64,000 nucleotides of DNA, taken from Chionoecetes opilio. Taxonomy: Eukaryota > Arthropoda > Malacostraca > Decapoda > Majidae. The notes under the pieces were generated by a model. That model did not search any database. It saw only the letters and a program-made list of their open reading frames with translations, and was not told where the DNA came from. The stretch covers positions 555,899 to 619,898 of the forward strand of contig JACEEZ010013560.1 of the NCBI GenBank assembly GCA_016584305.1, given 5' to 3'. Below are positions 11,447 to 24,218 of the stretch, one piece after another. Position 1 is the stretch's first letter. Each line of letters opens with the position of its first letter. A program made the position numbers and the translations under genes.

Positions 11447-12239
11447 TCTATAATAATATAAGCGAAAGTGTGTGTGTGTGTGTGTGTGTGTGTCTGTCTG
11501 TCCGCGATAGGTGCCGCCCCCCGTGGCGGAATCCCATCATATGTCACAGTTTTGGAACCAGCTCGACCAGGGGAAGGTTTTAAGCCCACTTATGAGATGA
11601 TCCGATAACTTTTTTTCTTCTTTTTTTTAGCAGCCTATTAGCGAGAATTGTGAAAAAAAAAATGTGGGTTGCGAGAATTGAGGAAACCTTGATGTAGGGT
11701 GATGGGTAATGGGTGAGTGAATGGGTAGGGTGATGGGTAATGGGTGTGGGGTGATGGGTGGGGGGTGATGGGTGATGGGTGAGGGAATAGATGGGGGGTG
11801 ATGGGTAATGGGTGAGTGAATGGGTGTGTGGTGATGGGTAATGGGTGAGTGAATGGGTGGGGGGTGATGGGTAATGGGTGAGTGAATGGGTGGGGGGAAT
11901 ACATACATTTCTACATTCATGATTTCAGGAAAGTTAGAAGGGGCTATCTGGAGAGTCTGTTTGGTGGGCCGAAGGCCCACCAAACACAGGTGGTGGGCCG
12001 GCCCACCAATAGCCCTAATGGGTGAGTGAATGGGTAGGGGGTGATGGGTAATGGGTGAGTGAATGGGTTGGGGGTGATGTGAATGGGTTGGCGTTAATAC
12101 ATACATTTCTACATCCATGATTTCAGGAAAGCTAGAAGGGGCTATCTGGAGAGTCTGTGTTTGGTGGGCCGAAGGCCCACCAATAGCCCAACGCAGGAGC
12201 TAGCCAAAAAGGCCGCCCGGAGGGCGGCTTTGCGGCTAG
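11447..12239 (+). mobile_element. Non-autonomous Helitron, copy A
   Basis: Starts TCTATAATAATATAAGCG after an A, and ends with the hairpin CCGCCCGGAGGGCGG, a short spacer and CTAG before a T. These are the Helitron termini and A/T target. Inside are a TG run, then a GGGTGA-type minisatellite, then two partial copies of the 3' region (near 11895-12020 and 12085-12239), so this copy is internally duplicated. The long Pro/His/Ser frames across the minisatellite are not genes. Confidence 0.85.
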
Positions 12240-13260
12240 TTTACTTCATAATCTTCAAAAGACTAAAAGTGCTGGCTTTTCTGTCAATCTTAGATTGCGC
12301 CCGGATAAACTTAAGGAGCCTGAGGTAGGCAGTATAATAATTTTTCTAGTCATCAGCAATAGGAGTAAGTCAATGACATTATGTTCTTCATAAACGTTGG
12401 TGTAAAATACTTTCGCGTCGTTGTGTTGTTCCTAGTATCCTTAATCATGCAACGGTTGATTCAAATGTTTATATATATATCAATGAGATCTCGTCTACTC
12501 TACTTTGGAACCTCTTCAATGTTTATGTACTTAGTTTACTTTGATGTCCTGCAGGTGAACCATAAGTGGCGAACCCTATAGCCTCCAACTTTCGTGCAGT
12601 GAGCATATTCTATCCTGATCCGACGATGAAAAAGGGAGTAGTGAAGAAGGAGAAACAGAGAGAAGTAATGTAAGACAGAAGGAAGGAAGGAAGGAAAGAA
12701 GAAAGGTAAAAAGAAGTGATAGAAATTTATCACAGAAAGCCTGGAGAGTGGTTGTCTGGAATGAGTTCTAGAGCCTGAAAATTATGCACCCGTGCGCTTA
12801 GGCTTACATATCTGGTTTTATCTATGTGTATTAGTGTGAGTATGTTCCTTGAATCAGACCTTCGCCATTAAAGGCGTGTTTTCGAGACGGTGCTAGACTG
12901 GTCTAGCCGGTGTCGCGTTCCCAGCAGTCTGTGTTTGCGGTGCAATCCACCTTTGTTTACCAACAAAAGAAAACGCGAACTGCGCATGTGCGGAGACGAA
13001 AGTTTATTAACAAAGACTTTTTGATCAAAATAGATGTATCGCATTAAACACGGTACCGTGTAGGCATCTTGTCGCGTGCTCCCGAATGTCCGACAAGTGT
13101 TCTCAAGCAGGGAAGGGTATATTGTTTTTTTCTTTCATAGGAAAAACATTCATGAATCGAATAATATGCTCTGCTTTTGTAATAGTGAAGTAAAGAATCA
13201 TTAAATAGACTATGCAGTGATTCATGTGTAAATTTACGGGATAAAACATCTTGCTAATCT
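12240..13260. other. Non-coding, nothing recognised
   Basis: No element or coding signal. A moderately GC-rich stretch at about 12880-13090 contains TGCGCATGTGCG, one mismatch from an NRF-1-type site. I do not call a promoter on that alone. Confidence 0.35.
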
Positions 13261-13296
13261 TCTATAATAATATAAGCGAAAGTGTGTCTGTCTGTC

Positions 13297-13331
<35 letters not shown>

Positions 13332-13915
13332 TATAGGTTCCACCCCCCGTGGCCCAATCCCATCATATGGCACATTTTTGGAACCAGATCGACCAGGGGA
13401 AGGTTTTAAGCCCACTTACGAGATGTTCCGATCACTTTTTTTTTTTTTTTTTAGCAGCCTATTAGCGAGAATTGTGAAAAAAAAGTGGGTTGCGAGAATT
13501 GAGGAAACCTTGATGTAGGGTGATGGGTAATGGGTGAGTGAATGGGTGGGGTGATGGGTAATGGGTGTGGGGTGATGGGTGAGTGAATGGGTGATGGGTG
13601 ATGGGTGAGGGAATAGGTGGGGGGTGATGGGTAATGGGTGAGTGAATGGGTGTGGTGATGGGTAATGGGTGAGTGAATGGGTGGGGGGTGATGGGTAATG
13701 GGTGAGTGAATGGGTGGGGGATGATGGGTAATGGGTGAGTGAATGGGTGGGGGGAATACATACATTTCTACATCCATGATTTCAGGAAAGTTAGAAGGGG
13801 CTATCTGGAGAGTCCGTGTTTGGTGGGCCGAAGGCCCACCAAACACAGGGGCCCACCAATAGCCCTCCGCAGGAGCTAGCCAAAAAGTCCGCCCGGAGGG
13901 CGGCTTTGCGGCTAG
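13261..13915 (+). mobile_element. Non-autonomous Helitron, copy B
   Basis: Same 5' end (TCTATAATAATATAAGCG), TG run, minisatellite and 3' hairpin plus CTAG as copy A, followed by T. The base before the TC is T rather than A, so the exact left end may be three bases earlier (A|TCT at 13258). The minisatellite differs in length from the other copies. Confidence 0.85.
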
Positions 13916-13989
13916 TTTCAAAATAAAACTATTTTGATGTGCATCATAATCTTTATTGTAAATCTCCAGCCATGTTGTCGGAGGACGCC

Positions 13990-14640
13990 TGCGAATGCTT
14001 TTGCTGATACAAAACCGACCCGGTTTTGCCGGGTGGCCCGACCACGCAGACCCCTACAATGCCGTCGCAGGGGGGAGAGGATTGCCTATGACGAGTGCGG
14101 GACAAAGCCCTCGGGCATCCCGCACTCTAAATCGAGTGTTAGGGCCCCCTAGCCCATCTTTTTCTTATGGGGATGGCCGGGGCGGTGCAGAGGCGACGCC
14201 TGCCCGTTGAATCACTCCTGGGATAAACCTCTGGAGGGTTCTTTGTGTGGGCTCGTGGAACGTTATGAGCCTCGCAGACGATCGTCGACTACCTCTCCTA
14301 TCGGGCGAGCTCGGTAGGCTGAGGGTGAATATAGTGGGACGAGCATCCTCTCGATGATGCTCTCCTATCTGAGACGAGGAGGACTGGCAGTGGCAAGACT
14401 AGCAGTGGGGGTTATACCTACTACGGGTCAACTCGTTATCGTGGAGGTTATACGGTACTTACACTTACTACTGGTGTGGGCTCGTGGAACATTCTGAGCC
14501 TCTAAGACGATCGTCGACTACCTCTCCTATCGGGCGAGCTCGGTAGGCTGATGGTGGATATAGTGGGACTCTCTGAGACGAGGAGGCATGGCAGTGGCGA
14601 GACTATCAGTGGGGTTATACCTACAGTCGGCGCAAAAAAA
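13990..14640 (+). pseudogene. LINE 5' part: endonuclease start, tandemly duplicated
   Basis: The frame reading GSWNVMSLADDRR ... LSGELGRLRVNIVG is the start of an APE-type endonuclease of a non-LTR element. It is present twice, at 14245-14440 and 14474-14640, offset by 229 bp. The second unit (VDIVGLSETRRHGSGE) keeps the LSETRR motif; the first has a 27-bp insertion there. The sequence before 14245 probably represents the element's 5' leader. Which LINE family it belongs to cannot be told directly. Confidence 0.6.
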
Positions 14641-14654
14641 CTTAGAACGTCGCC

Positions 14655-14755
14655 CGCGGCAACAGTGGCAGCAGCAGCAGCGACGACAACAACATTAGCT
14701 GCAGCTCCAACAACACCAGCAGCAACAACAACAACGACTACAGCAGGAGCAGTGG
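14655..14755. repeat. GCA/ACA trinucleotide repeat
   Basis: Imperfect CAG/GCA and ACA units that create spurious poly-Ala/Thr frames. Confidence 0.8.
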
Positions 14756-14760
14756 CGGGA

Positions 14761-15088
14761 TGATCCCCGCTCCCAGCTTGACAGCCTGGGGCACCGGAGG
14801 AGAGTCGGTGCCCTCACAGTGTTGCACAAGGCCCAGGTGCAACACTCTTCCCACCTTGCAGGACTTCGGGTCCCGTGGAGGAGATCAGAGTGCGCTACGA
14901 GGACGGTAGTGTCAGGTGATCTCCTCCTCGAGGCTCCGAGTACCGACACCGTGATGGGACAGCGAGCCTTTACTTGGGCCACGGCGACACTGCGGAACAC
15001 CTTCACGGTTGAGGTGGATGTCGTGGCCATGAACACCCAGCAGGTGAAGGTGGCGGCCCACAGATGGTGCCGCTTACATCCGCCTTAG
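14761..15088 (+). pseudogene. LINE C-terminal fragment
   Basis: The frame ending at 15088 contains HRRRVGALTVLHKAQVQ, FTWATATLRN and VKVAAHRWCRLH, the C-terminal region after the RT domain of Jockey/CR1-type LINEs common in crustaceans (from memory). The RT domain is missing. It sits just after the endonuclease fragment and could be the other end of the same deleted element (inference). Confidence 0.55.
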
Positions 15089-15098
15089 TGCCCGTAAA

Positions 15099-15215
15099 GC
15101 GTGACACAGTGTCGTGTCAATAGTGACACACAGTGACACACACATAGTGACACACATTGACACAGTGACACAGTGACATACAGTGTACGTGTCAATAGTG
15201 CGCCTGACAAGTGCC
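15099..15215. repeat. GTGACACA-type imperfect tandem repeat
   Basis: Repeated GTGACACA/GTGACACAC units with drift, immediately after the LINE fragment; possibly its 3' tail. Confidence 0.7.
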
Positions 15216-15397
15216 TGTGACGGACAGTGACCCTCAGCCTGTAACATTATATACTTAGTTATTATCCTATAAGGCATAGCTTTCGGATAGATGTCCCCGG
15301 GACAGGGGACATCTTTAGCTTCTGCCACTCATTGCCTTAACCAACCTCTTTGCTATTTGTAGCCCCATGTCAACCACGATGTCAGTTGTTTAAATAT

Positions 15398-15400
<3 letters not shown>

Positions 15401-15488
<88 letters not shown>
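15401..15488. repeat. (GA)n microsatellite
   Basis: Uninterrupted GA array upstream of LINE-B copy 1. Confidence 0.95.
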
Positions 15489-15489
<1 letters not shown>

Positions 15490-15490
<1 letters not shown>

Positions 15491-16797
15491 AGCAAACGGG
15501 AAAAAACCAAAAAACTACCACACAGTTTCCCTCCTCACCACTGTTAGGAAAATCCTGGAGTCACTCATCACCGTCAAAATCAACACCTACTTGGACGCCC
15601 ACAATCTCCTAAACTCCATGTAATTTGGTTTCAGGCAGGAAAGGTCAGCTGCAGACCTGCTCATCCTTCAGTCTGCTTCCTGGAACCACTCGCTGGATAG
15701 AGAAATGGACGCCTTTGTTGTGGCTTTGGACATCGCCGGAGCCTTTAACAGGGTGTGGCACCGAGGTCTCGCTGCGAAGCTGAGAAGCCTGGGAGCGCGC
15801 GGCACCCTGCTGCAGCTCATCCAGGACTACCTCCAAGACCTTGCGGTTGGTGATCAACGGCCACACTTCCAGCAAGCAACCCATCAACGCCAGCGTCCCG
15901 CAGGGCAGCGCACTCCGGCCTCTTCAGTCGAATGTCTATTTCAATGACATTATCCAGCTCAATCCTGAGGCCTAGGCGTACGCTGACGACTGCACCCTTG
16001 CCTTCACCTGCGACAGACGTGACTGGCAGGACACGGTGTGCCGCATCAACCTAGCATTGGACAACATCGTCACCTGGAGTAGTCGATGGCAGATCAGCCT
16101 GGGCTTTGACAAAACCTAGACACTGCTTATCTCCCGCAGACAAGACATCGCCAACCTGCCTGTGCCGGATATACAGCTTAAGGGCAGATCACTCCCACTT
16201 CAGAGATCCATCTCCATCCTTGGGGTGAGTATGACACGGGACTGACCTTCACCAGTCATGCCAGGAGAGTTGCAAAAAAAGCGGCCTGGGGACTCGGCTG
16301 TGGCCGGCACATCTCCCACCTTCTGGATGCCAAGGGGGTTGAGGTCCTGTACAAGGCACAGGTACTTCCAGTCATGGAATACTCCCCCCTAGCATGGTCT
16401 TCCTGCCCGCCCTCTTACCTGGCCACACTAGACCGCGTCCAGAGAAGAGCCCAGCGAGTGGTGAACGGCAAACGTCCCCACCTCGCGCCTGACTCCATCC
16501 AACCCCTCCAGGAGCGCAGGGACATGGCAGGTTTATGTGTCATGCACAAGGTACTCAATCTCCACACGCCCCATCTGGCAGCCATCGAGCTCCCCAGGCC
16601 CCCGCCGCCAGCCGTGTCGCGCCATACAGACAGGAGCAAGTGATTGTGCCCTTCTCCTGGAAAGAACACCACCTCCGTTCCTTCCTACCTCACTACGGCC
16701 GTCTGTGGAACCAGCTAGTTCGCCAAACCGACCTCCACCACCACGCCTCGCTACAAGACTTCAAGCGGGGGTTGAGCAGCTGGTTGATGGCCTAGAT
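15490..16797 (+). pseudogene. LINE-B copy 1: Jockey-like RT
   Basis: The coding signal begins inside the RT (VRKILESL) and runs to the C-terminus (DFKRGLSSWLMA, stop near 16795), with several frameshifts and stops. Visible motifs are DIAGAFNRVWHRGL, YADDCTLAF (an in-frame TAG lies two codons upstream), SISILGV and the C-terminal REWSSCPPSYL-like stretch near 16390. It is 5'-truncated at a GA array. The 3' end is an A/T-rich run that abuts the oppositely oriented LINE-A copy 3. The same family recurs at 19480-22275. Confidence 0.8.
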
Positions 16798-16799
16798 TT

Positions 16800-18460
16800 T
16801 TTAATAAATAATCAATCATTGGGGGCAAACGCCGCGGGGCGCGTCGCCTCGCCCACCCTACGACGCCACTCCCGGGGGTCACCACGCGAGAGTCCCCATG
16901 CAGGCTCTTTTCCCATACCAAGCAGCTCTCGACAAGAAACATCAACTTGCCCCAGCCACGAACTTTGTGGGCGCCCCCTTGGCCTCCTCCACGCCGGATT
17001 GTCTCTTACAGATACAATCCGATGGGAAGGATCGGTTTCAGGGTAGCGTGCCACATGTCCATATAGCCGAAGTTGGCGCTGACATGCAGGTAATAGGCCT
17101 CGATTCAGTTTCACGGTGCAATCGCTGATTAGACACGTAATCATCCCAGCGATACCCCATGATTCTGCGAAGACACTTGTTACCAAAGGCATCGATTCGC
17201 CTCTTCAAGTCGCTATTTAGTGTCCATGTCTCATAACCATAGAGTAAGACAGGGATCACAAGCGACTTGAAGATCCAGACCTTTTTTCTCCTGCACAGGT
17301 ACCTACAACGCCAAACACTCCTGCTGAGCGAGTCCATAACAACGTGGGCTATGCCAATCCGCCGTAAGACTTCTTGACGTGATCCGCCGTCATAATGGAC
17401 TGCGCTACCAAGGTATGTAAAACTTTCCAAGATCTCAATGTCCTCGCCGCAAGCATGAACAGACTGTACTGTTTCATCTAGTAAGCCTCCAAACACCTGG
17501 ACCTTGGTCTTAAGCCAGGGAACCTCAAGTCCCAAAGGCTTTGCCTCCTCGTGCAGCGCCTCGAGAGCCATCACTAGGACCTCCAGCGACTCAGCATAGA
17601 TTACTGCATCATCGCCAAAATCAAGATCAGTGATCTTGGTGTTGCCGAGGGATGCTCCACGATCACTTTGATCTACAACCTAGCCCAATACCCAGTACAT
17701 ACAAGTGTTGAAAAGTGATGGGGCACGGACGCACGCTTGCCTCACTCCTGTATTAACAGGAAAGAAGCTGGATACACCTCCCCCACACTTCACAGCACTC
17801 AGACACTCTCCCAGAGTACATACCAGTCATCAAACCAATAGTCCTTGCAGGAATCCCGCGAAGTCGCAGAAGATCCCAGAGTGACTCACGATGCACTGAG
17901 TCAAATTGATATCAACATAGGCTGCAAGCATCCTCTGTCGAAACTCACGTCGGTGTTCCAACAGGACAGGAAGTGCTAGGATACGGTCCGTTGTTGACTT
18001 ACTAAGCGTGAACCCAGACAGCTTAGGTCTCTGATGCTTCAGCAGATGACTGCGGATCCGCGTCAGCAAGATGGGCAAGCACCTTGCCCGGCACGCTGAG
18101 CAGTGTAATACCGCGGTAATTGTTGCAGTCCTCACGGTCCCCTTTCCCTTTCCAGATAGGGACGACCAGCCCCCTTTTCCAGTCAGGAGGAATGGTACCT
18201 GATTGCCAAACGGCAGCCAGGACACCATGCAACCTGCGGATCATAGCCTCACCCCCTTCTTTGAGGAGTTCCGCACTGATATTACAGACACCAGCTGCCT
18301 TTCCACCCCTCAACTTTGCTACAGCCTCTCTTACTTCGTCAAGAGAGGATGCAGTTTCGTCAATGGGAGGATTGGCATCCATTGCCTGTAACAAAGTGGT
18401 GTGAAGCTGCTCAATTGGAGGGTCCACCGTGAACAACTGCCCGAAGTACTCAGCCAAAGT
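16800..18460 (-). pseudogene. LINE-A copy 3: longest copy of the family
   Basis: It runs from upstream of the RT (YFGQLFTVDPP, KLRGGKAAG, WKRGLVVPIWKGKG, YRGITLLSVPGKV) through the RT to the 3' end with a short AATC tail at 16806. Frames shift several times between 17570 and 18060. The catalytic region near 17600 is altered: the stretch corresponding to FADD reads as frameshifted DFGDDAVI. The C-terminus has YGYETW and LRLYGHVARY. The endonuclease is missing. Confidence 0.8.
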
Positions 18461-18508
18461 ATATGCGTATAAGTATATTTTTATATATAATGTATGCTAT
18501 ATATTATA

Positions 18509-19159
18509 CTAGCCGCAAAGCCGCCCTCCGGGCGGACTTTTTGGCTAGCTCCTGCGGAGGGCTATTGGTGGGCCTTTGGCCCACCACCTGTGTTTGGTGG
18601 GCCTCCGGCCCACCAAACACGGACTCTCCAGATAGCCCCTTCTAACTTTCCTGAAATCATGGATGTAGAAATGTATGTATTCCCCCCACCCATTCACTCA
18701 CCCATTACCCATCACCCCCCACCCATTCACTCACCCATTACCCATCACCCCCCACCCATTCACTCACCCATTACCCATCACCACACACCCATTCACTCAC
18801 CCATTACCCATCACCCCCACCTATTCCCTCACCCATCACCCATCACCCCCAACCCATTCACTCACCCATCACCCCACACCCATTCACTCACCCATTACCC
18901 ATCACCCTACATCAAGGTTTCCTCAATTCTCGCAACCCACTTTTTTTTCACAATTCTCGCTAATAGGCTGCTAAAAAAAAGAAAAAAAAAAAGTGATCGG
19001 ATCATCTCATAAGTGGGCTTAAAACCTTCCCCTGGTCGACCTGGTTCCAAAAAGGTGCCATATGATGGGATTGGGCCACGGGGGGCGGAACCTATACCAC
19101 ACACACACACACACAGACAGACAGACAGACAGACACACTTTCGCTTATATTATTATAGA
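18509..19159 (-). mobile_element. Non-autonomous Helitron, copy C
   Basis: Inverse orientation: TC end at 19159 (preceded by A on that strand), CTAG end at 18509-18512 followed by T, with the GCCGCCCTCCGGGCGG hairpin. Two extra inverted GGTGGGCC/GGCCCACC hairpins lie just inside the 3' end. Minisatellite as in copies A, B and D. Confidence 0.88.
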
Positions 19160-19231
19160 TAAATGTAGCTATAGATAGCTCTAGTGTAAAATCTAGAGCT
19201 TTACCTCTATTACCAATGTAACAACTGTTTA

Positions 19232-19390
<159 letters not shown>

Positions 19391-19479
19391 CAATGATAGT
19401 TTAATCACAATGACAGTCAACATTACTACACATCCCGGATCTACGCCACCCCGCAGGCAAGCTCTTGGTAATCTTTTCT

Positions 19480-22275
19480 TTTTCATCATTCCAGCTAACG
19501 TTAGAGGCTTCCAGACTAACGTCGGTGACCTAACGTACTGCCATGTTTTGCCACACACTCCTGACATCATTGCCACTACTGAGACTCCTAAACTCCTCAG
19601 TCCCAGACAACTTTGGGCAGATAGGTGGCTACTCCAGGTGTTTCCGGCGTGACAGAGCTCTAAGTACCTTTAGGGGAGTCGCTGTGTGCTTCCGCAACAG
19701 CCTCCTTGTACAAGCCTCTCCCCGTTGACCTTCCTGCTCACATGGAGATGATGTTCTTCAGATTGTGGACACACACTCAAGACTCCATCCTGCTGTGCTT
19801 TTGTTACCGCCCACAGTTGCAAGGTGGTGAGGTCCTTCACTACCTGACCACCAACGTAGATGTCCTGCTCCTCCAACACTCCTGTAAGCATTTAATCATT
19901 GGGGGTGATCTCAACCAGTACCTTGTCCAGAGGCAGTTTGACGAGTTGTTGACGGTGTTTGGACTCACCATTCACCCCGACTTACCCACCCTCATCTCAG
20001 GGTCTTCTCTTGACCCTGTAATCACCGATTTGCCCTGCAGTATAGTAACTTGCCGTCCGCTAGCAACAGTGGGTTCCTCCGACCACCTAGCTGTTCTCAC
20101 TAGGATCAAGCTGGCCATCGACCGAGATGAGGCAGTGATTCGCACCTATTTTCTATTGGACAAGGGGGAGTGGGATGCAATGAAGGCAACACTTGACAAC
20201 ATTGTGTGGTCTGACGTACTTACAGGTGATCTTAACACACAAGTAAAGATCTTCACAGAAATCCTGATGTCCTGCCAAGGAAGATTTGTGTCTTGCCAGA
20301 CATACAAGTCTAAACCGGGAGACCAGCCCTGGTTTGGCTTTCAATACAGGAAAGCAACAGACAAGAAGAGCAAGGCATGGCTGCGATATAAGTCCCACCC
20401 CACATGAAGATACAAACACCTGCACAAACTGGCATGTGAAAATATGAAAAGAGTCCAGAAAGAGGCGATCAGTAACTGGAGGGATCACCTCAAGCGAAAG
20501 CTAACAGGCCAGTCAGTGGGCATTAAGGATTGGTTGAGCAACATTAAACAACAACAGGGCTTCTCTCGTGACGACAGCATCCCACTGCTGACAGCACCTG
20601 ATGGCTCTGTTGTCACAAGTCACCGGGGTAAACCTCAGGTGTTGGCTGCCCACTTCTCTTCCAAGATGACAGTTCCTGATCCAGAACGTGAATCTCCTGC
20701 AGTTCCTGTTCTAACGAAGGCCATCCTAGGGAACATCACCGTTAACACGAACGTGGTGTTGCAACAACCTCAACAAGTTGATTCCAAGAAAGCGCTGGGA
20801 CCAGATAACATCAGCCCTTACCTGCTTAAACGATGTGCCGCACAACTTGCTGTGCCTCTTACTACCATCTTCCGGGGGTGCTTTTCATCTCAGCAGTGGC
20901 CATCTCAGTGGAAAGTGGCGAGAGTCTGTGCTATCCACAAAAAGAAGAGCAGAGGCGATCCTCAAAACTACCGCCCCATCTCCCTCCACTCCGTTGTTGG
21001 GAAAGGTCTTAAGTCCACCTTAGCCTCTAAAATCACTAAATTCTTTGACGCTCACCGCTTGCTAAATTCACGGCAATGCTGCTTCCGACAGTGGAGATCC
21101 GTAGCGGATCTTCTTCTCCTGCACTCAGTAGCCTGGAACCACTCCCTAGATAGGGACGAAGACACCTTCGTCGTCGCCCTTGATGTCGCTGGTGCCTTTG
21201 ATTCGGTGTGGCATCAGTGCATCACCACCAAACTGAGATGTCTGGGGATCTGCAATCAACAGTTACACCTCCTCCAAGATTACCTCCACGGCAGGACTCT
21301 GCGAGTGGTGGTGAATGGTCACACCTTCACTGAAAACCCTATAAAAGCCAGTGTCCCTCAAGGAAGTCTACTCGGGCCATTACTGTGGCTGCAGCTGACT
21401 CCTGAAGCAAAAGTGTACGCAGACGACTGTACTCTCACATTCACCTGTGAGAGGAGTCCCCGCCACAAAACAGTCATACTCATTAACCAGGCACTGCAGA
21501 GTATCGCCTCCTGGGACAAGAGATGGCAAGTCACCTTTGCACCAGACAAGACTCAAGCCGTCCTCATCTCCCGCAGACAAGATACAGTCAACTGGGACCA
21601 ACACTCCATTATCCTGGAAGGCAGAAGAATACACCTCCAGGAGTCAGTCAGTATCCTGGGGGTTAAGTTCGACCATGGCCTCACGTACACCAGCCACGTC
21701 AGGAAGGTCGCCAAGGATGCTGCCTGGAAACTGAGCTGCATCCGACGCGTCGCGTACCTTCTGGACGCTCAGGGAGTCGGCACACTCTACAAGTTACAAG
21801 TCACACTTTCGCTCCCTGATGGAATACTCGCCCCTCGCATGGTCCTCCTGCCCCCCATCATACCCCCATAATCACTCCTTGACCGGGTTCAAGCCAGAGT
21901 CCAGCGGCTGGCTCAGCTGAAAGCCCCTTTGGAAAGGCTGCTGCACGGATCCTTCAACCAGACCAGCAGCGGCGTGACATGGTCGGCATGTGCGTTATGT
22001 ACAAGCCTCACAGAATACAGCTCCTGCAACTGGCAGCGCTGCGTTTTAACCCACGGGCACCGCCCTCCCACGCTACCCGTGCGGCCCACAAAATCGAGCG
22101 TCAGGTGACTGTGCCCTTTGCGAGGACGGAACATTATTTCCGCTCCTTCCTACCTCGCTATGATTGACTGTGGAACCCCTTAGTGTGCCAGACCGACCTG
22201 CACCTCACCACATCCCTGCACGTCTTCAAAGCGGGCGTAAATGTATGGCTGCAAGTGGAACCAACTCAATAAAAA
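19480..22275 (+). pseudogene. LINE-B copy 2: endonuclease plus RT
   Basis: The APE endonuclease part starts near 19490 (ANVRGFQTNVGDL, DIIATTET) and continues in the frame 19706-20407 with IIGGDLNQY and VGSSDHLAVL, the catalytic GDxN and SDH motifs. The RT follows in an open frame 20444-21871: LGPDNISPYLLKR, NYRPISLHSVVGK, DVAGAFDSVWH, SVPQGSLLGP and YADDCTLTF. About 10-15 residues between PQGSLLGP and YADD are missing compared with copy 1. The C-terminus (21880-22260) is in other frames. Frameshifts separate endonuclease segments near 19545 and 19720, and a TGA at 20405-20407 separates endonuclease from RT. Jockey-like by motif pattern. It ends in an AATAAA-containing, AT-rich tail. Confidence 0.82.
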
Positions 22276-22615
22276 CATGTACTAAGAATAATTACTATAA
22301 ACATTTATATTATAAGGTTAATATCATATATTAGTATATTTTCTTTATATATTGTGCATATCAATGTATTAGTATACTTTCTTTATATTATCTGTATATT
22401 AGTTTATTAGCGTATATTAGTAGAATTTCATTATATCATTCAAGTATTAGTTTATACTAGTGTATTACTATACTTTTTTTACATTATTTGTATAAATATT
22501 GATATGGATAGGATATAATATTGCTACAGATAGTACTTGGCGTCCCAGCCGGGACTTTAGCACATTAACTCTTCTTTTGTTACCAATGTATTCAGTTTAA
22601 TTATAAAAATAAAAA

Positions 22616-22620
<5 letters not shown>
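22276..22620. other. AT-rich LINE-B 3' flank
   Basis: AT-rich sequence with loosely repeated TATTAGTATA..TTTCTTTATAT units (22315-22470). The phrase TTACCAATGTA before the microsatellite also occurs at about 19210, so it may be part of a shared 3' end. Confidence 0.4.

Positions 22621-22696
<76 letters not shown>
22621..22696. repeat. (GA)n microsatellite
   Basis: Uninterrupted GA array. Confidence 0.95.
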
Positions 22697-22700
<4 letters not shown>

Positions 22701-24109
22701 GTTCACAGGCAAATAGACACAGATAAACATACAAAAAGCCGGAAGCATAGACATACAGACATACATACAGACAGTCAGACAGACATATAGTGGGGCGCTG
22801 ACAAAAAGATTAATAAAAAAAGAAAAAAAAGCAAGGAAGGGAAGGATGAATTAATGACATTCGAAAACACAAATACACACACATACAAAAACAGTGATTA
22901 AACATAAAATTCCACCTGAATAAAAAAAAAAATCCTGAATACCAAAACTAACACCCAACATCAGGCTGTCACATCAACGAAAACAAAAACTCCTCCACAG
23001 GCCAGCTAACCGAGGGGAGACACGCCACGTCTCAGCCTGATAAGTGGGACAGGAACAGTGAGAGGAATTGGAGAAGAAGAACCACACACTGTGGGAAGGG
23101 AACCGTAAGGAGGAGAGCAAATGTCACCCACCAGCGTCTCCACGCGTGGGGACAACAAGGGGCGACGTGAGAGACACCTGTCCTCTTCCATTACTGGTGG
23201 AAGGGAACGCGTGACTTGTTGGCAGGTCCACTAATTCCATCACGCCACACAACGTCTGCCACGCCGTGCATCTGCTACCAAAGTAACGCACCGCAAAGGT
23301 TATCGAGGCTGTGAGGGAATTAATTATGTCACATACATGGCTTTGCAACAGACGCACACGCGGCGGGGCTACAAATCTTACACGCTAAAAAAAGTAATCG
23401 TTAAGCGTAAATACACTCAAGAAAAAAGGGTAAAACAACAACAATACTGAGATAAAGTCATGATAAAGACATGAAGTGAATTAAATTTAAGACAATTAAG
23501 TCAGTGAAGACATTAAAAAGTGTCGTAAGAGACATTAAACAGGGGTGGAGGGAAGAAGGTGAAGTGAGACGCAGGTGAATGGTTAGGGGTAAAGAGTACA
23601 TTAAGTAGTTATAAAGGTGGTGAACCGTGAGTGTAATGAGACAGATGGAGCGCAGATGGAGGTGGAACAGTGGTGGAGGTGGATGAATGATGTAGGACTG
23701 TAGGTGGAAGTGAATGGTGGAGGTGGTGTTTCGCGGGTACAAGGTAGGGGCGCATTACTCAGGGCGGGGGTGAGGGGCTGCGGAAATAGCGTGATGAGAC
23801 AGAGGGTCAGAGTGGCCCGCTGCCAGGGATGCCAAGGGGAGGCTGGCAGCAATGTCGCACTCTCCCTTGCCTTCTGTCTCTCTTATTATCTACGTTTCTT
23901 CCTCTTTCCTCCGCCATACTTCATTTCATCCTCATTCGCTGATTTTGCTTTTCTTTTTACCTTACACACTTTAGCAATCTATGGCTACTTTCTGCACTGT
24001 TTCAATTTGTGTATGTTCTAGCATACAGTTATTCACACAGACATACACGAACGAGGGAGTCCCATGATGAAAAAAATATGTGTACACACCACATCCACCC
24101 ACCATCCAC
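22697..24109. other. Non-coding, nothing recognised
   Basis: No coding similarity or repeat family seen. The 23.5-23.8 kb part is purine-rich with scattered GGTGGA units. Confidence 0.35.
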
Positions 24110-24121
24110 CCCATACACACA

Positions 24122-24152
<31 letters not shown>

Positions 24153-24168
24153 CACACACATATAGTGA

Positions 24169-24216
<48 letters not shown>
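24110..24216. repeat. (CA)n microsatellite
   Basis: CA array with a short interruption (TATAGTGA). Confidence 0.92.

Positions 24217-24218
<2 letters not shown>

Noticed and set aside
11627..12118. Long Pro/His/Ser-rich open frames in the Helitron copies (also 13451-13921, 18494-19012, 26095-26546)
   Set aside because: They are translations of the GGGTGA-type minisatellite, present in several frames at once and changing with repeat number.
12950..13010. NRF-1-type promoter
   Set aside because: Only one near-match (TGCGCATGTGCG), no CpG-rich context of useful length and no adjoining gene.
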